A program made the position numbers and the translations under genes. DNA of 5,681 bases from a bacterium (lineage in GTDB: Bacteria > Patescibacteriota > Minisyncoccia > Moranbacterales > UBA2206), in NCBI GenBank assembly GCA_021789395.1, contig JAJYJP010000054.1, positions 1 through 5,681 of the forward strand. The letters are read 5' to 3'. Under the pieces are notes generated by a model. The model saw nothing but the letters and a program-made list of their open reading frames with translations, searched no databases and was not told the origin of the DNA. This document shows, piece after piece, positions 4,333 through 5,681 of the stretch. Numbering within the stretch: the stretch's first letter is position 1; each line of letters starts with the position of its first letter.

Positions 4333-5100
4333 TTATTTCTCCGACTTTGTCGGAGAGGAAACTATTTGACGGGGACGCAAGCGGTCATAGCGATTGTCGG
4401 AATCGTCCCGGTACACCCCCAACTTGCCGACGAACCAGCGCACGATCCAAACGAGGCCAACCGCACCACGCGCAGAAGTGATTGTTACGGTATTCTCGTC
4501 CAGATGTTTGCCTGTTTCCTTAAAATACTTTAGTTCGTGCAAAAGCCGGTCGCTTAAATTTTCCGTTTTCAACCCTTCTTTTTCGATCATATCGGCGGAC
4601 TTATTTTTGTGTTTTTCATCCGCCGCTTCTTCATTCCTAACCCAAATGAAAGAATCTTTGACATCTTTTTTTATGACGACATCATCAAGGCTTTCATTGG
4701 TATCCTTCCAGGTTGGAAAAAGCTCTTTGCATTTCTGGAACAATGTTTCGTTTGACAAACTGCCAGACCTGAACTGCAGGCGAGTAAATTCTTTTTCTTC
4801 TTCGGGCGTGCGCTCAGGAATATCCAAACCAGACAGATCAAACTGCTTTTCGGGAAAACAATCCTTAAGAAAGTTCTCCCATTCTTTGACCATCTCCTTT
4901 TCCGCCGCGGTTCTTTCCTTTTTGGAAGAGGTTGCAATTTCCGGCTTGCCTTCAATTTCGGCCAGCTCGGATTTTTTGGCGGCTACATCAGTCAGGAGCT
5001 CATTGCGCTTTTTGTCCATTTCAAGAGCTTCCCCGTGTGCCTCATTTTTCATTTCCTCTTTTTTGGCAAGAATCCCTGCTTCAAACATTTTACGATCCAT
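4333..5100 (-). CDS. DGR target (variable) protein, 255 aa, C-terminal variable region
   Basis: Protein diversified by the retroelement; its cellular function is not known. There is no signal peptide or membrane helix, so it is probably cytoplasmic. Residues 1-80 are highly charged and helical, likely coiled coil. Residues about 128-202 (LFPTWKDT, IWVRNEEAADE, SDRLLHELKYFKETGKHLD) resemble, from memory, the region preceding the variable segment in CPR DGR targets. Residues 210-247 are the VR, probably a C-type-lectin-like fold segment, differing from the TR translation at 15 positions (for example 212, 221, 223, 230, 237, 238, 240). The tail SSPTKSEK overlaps the VR-flanking hairpin. ATG 5100 is chosen for the strong AAAGGGGG site 8 nt upstream. 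GTG 5142, with AAGGAG 12 nt upstream, is an in-frame alternative (269 aa). Confidence 0.88.
   Translation of the reverse strand: MDRKMFEAGILAKKEEMKNEAHGEALEMDKKRNELLTDVAAKKSELAEIEGKPEIATSSKKERTAAEKEMVKEWENFLKDCFPEKQFDLSGLDIPERTPEEEKEFTRLQFRSGSLSNETLFQKCKELFPTWKDTNESLDDVVIKKDVKDSFIWVRNEEAADEKHKNKSADMIEKEGLKTENLSDRLLHELKYFKETGKHLDENTVTITSARGAVGLVWIVRWFVGKLGVYRDDSDNRYDRLRPRQIVSSPTKSEK
4338..4356. repeat. Hairpin/cruciform abutting the VR
   Basis: Perfect 8-bp inverted repeat (4338-4345 TCTCCGAC, 4349-4356 GTCGGAGA) with a 3-nt loop, starting exactly where TR/VR similarity ends (4357) on the 3' side of VR. Hairpins of similar stem length at this place are known to promote retrohoming in the Bordetella phage DGR. 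There is no equivalent next to TR. It lies inside the last codons of the target, before the TAA at 4335-4333. Confidence 0.75.
4357..4474 (-). repeat. DGR variable repeat (VR) at the 3' end of the target gene
   Basis: Recipient copy of TR (3917-4034), 118 bp, 96 identical. It encodes target residues 209 to 247. The mismatches cluster in codons that are Asn or other A-bearing codons in TR. The 3' 13-bp block 4366-4378 (TTGACGGGGACGC in plus sense) is identical to TR and is the likely initiation-of-homing region. It is followed at once by the 8-bp hairpin. Confidence 0.95.
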
Positions 5101-5108
5101 AATTTTTG

Positions 5109-5116
5109 CCCCCTTT
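5109..5116 (-). promoter_or_regulatory. Ribosome binding site deciding the target start
   Basis: AAAGGGGG (5116-5109, minus sense) lies 8 nt before ATG 5100. It is the strongest Shine-Dalgarno-like sequence in the window and the reason for preferring this start to the GTG at 5142. Confidence 0.65.
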
Positions 5117-5171
5117 ATAAGTTGTTTATTTATTTTAGCCACGATTGGCTTTTTCTCCTTAACTTGCTTTA

Positions 5172-5200
5172 AGTATAGCAAAAAATTCGGCTTTTGTCCA
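5172..5200 (-). promoter_or_regulatory. Promoter of the DGR target gene
   Basis: On the minus strand TGGACA (5200-5195, 5 of 6) is followed after exactly 17 bp by TATACT (5177-5172, 5 of 6). It lies between the TatD stop and the target start. Transcription would begin near 5165, leaving a ~65-nt leader. This is the best promoter match in the window and indicates that the target gene is expressed on its own. Confidence 0.65.
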
Positions 5201-5223
5201 ACAAACTTCAAATGCGCGACGGT

Positions 5224-5681
5224 TTATATACGAAACAGAATCTTCACGTTTTCGGTTGTAATTCTTTCAATTTCGAAAATATCCATTCCTTTCATTTTCG
5301 CGATTTTTTCCGCCACGTACTTCACATAAAGCGGCTCGTTGCGTTCGCCTTTGTGCGGCACCGGAGTCAAATACGGACAGTCGGTTTCCAAGACGATATT
5401 TTGCAAATCAACCTCTTTGATCAGCCGGTCATAAGATTCGGAATAAGTGATGACGCCATTGAGACCAATTTTGTAATCCAGTTCGATGAATTTGTTGGCT
5501 GTTTTATAGCCTCCCACGAAACTGTGAATCACACCCTTTCTCTCGACCGGATTATTTTTTAAAATTTCCAAGAGATCCGGGTAAGCATCCCAACAATGGA
5601 CCATAACCGGTTTTTGGACTTCGTTGGCCAGTTTTATAAATTGCAACAAAATTTCTTTCTGCTTGTTCTTTAGTTCTTCAA
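5224..5681 (-). CDS. TatD-family metal-dependent hydrolase, C-terminal 151 residues (runs off the right edge)
   Basis: Partial gene whose frame stays open to the window edge. TatD-family enzymes are TIM-barrel metal-dependent nucleases of the amidohydrolase superfamily. The visible part holds three family metal-site motifs: VMVHCWDA (His ligand), GVIHSFVGG (His ligand), and VLETDCPYLTPVPHKGERNEP (catalytic Asp plus the conserved NEP end). It ends with a helix as usual (YVAEKIAKMKG...ENVKILFRI). About 110 N-terminal residues should lie outside, given the usual ~260. No terminator is seen between its stop and the next gene's promoter. It looks like an ordinary chromosomal flank of the DGR rather than part of it. 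Confidence 0.92.
   Translation of the reverse strand, partial: EELKNKQKEILLQFIKLANEVQKPVMVHCWDAYPDLLEILKNNPVERKGVIHSFVGGYKTANKFIELDYKIGLNGVITYSESYDRLIKEVDLQNIVLETDCPYLTPVPHKGERNEPLYVKYVAEKIAKMKGMDIFEIERITTENVKILFRI

Noticed and set aside
4312..4335. AAAAGTTTTA direct repeat near the target stop
   Set aside because: It is two short AT-rich copies, probably chance, with no clear role.
4394..5329. Long plus-strand open frame (311 codons)
   Set aside because: It is antisense to the target gene and the TatD end, is low-complexity Ser/Phe-rich, and has no domain. The minus-strand gene has promoter, RBS, terminator and the VR.

Overview
The window looks like a piece of a Candidate Phyla Radiation (Patescibacteria) genome. 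This is inferred from lysine- and isoleucine-rich proteins, an F-type ATP synthase operon next to a reverse-transcriptase system, and a variable protein whose C-terminal half resembles (from memory) CPR diversity-generating-retroelement targets. TGA is used as a stop codon (for example by the reverse transcriptase), so the standard bacterial code applies and the UGA-as-glycine lineages are unlikely. Nearly all genes are on the minus strand; the accessory gene avd is the exception.

Right edge (5681 to 5224, minus): the C-terminal part of a TatD-family metal-dependent hydrolase. Centre (5200 to 2494): a complete diversity-generating retroelement (DGR). In minus-strand order it contains a good promoter, a 255-residue target gene whose last ~40 codons are the variable repeat (VR, 4357-4474), an 8-bp hairpin directly abutting the VR, a terminator, the template repeat (TR, 3917-4034), an accessory avd gene on the opposite strand (3551-3874), and a reverse transcriptase (2494 to at least 3465). 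TR and VR align without gaps over 118 bp with 22 mismatches. Of these, 20 are at adenines of the TR (minus-strand sense), the hallmark of adenine-directed mutagenic retrohoming. RT and Avd are expected to copy TR RNA with errors at A and place the cDNA in the VR, diversifying up to ~15 visible residues at the C-terminus of the target.

Left part (2437 to 1, minus): the start of the ATP synthase operon in the usual order: atpZ/atpI-like, atpB (a), atpE (c), atpF (b), atpH (delta, cut by the window edge). Genes are tightly packed except for two gaps: an 81-bp AU-rich leader before atpE and a 164-bp atpE-atpF spacer filled with palindromic repeats.

The most unusual points are: (i) a C9 homopolymer (3515-3523) in the divergent overlap between avd and RT. 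As written, neither gene has an ATG-led frame reaching its conserved N-terminus, but removing one C gives both genes an ATG start at once, so it is either a sequence error or a switch. (ii) avd runs antisense to TR and RT, so the RNA downstream of TR would be antisense to the end of avd. (iii) The RT stop codon lies inside the candidate -35 box of the ATP synthase operon.
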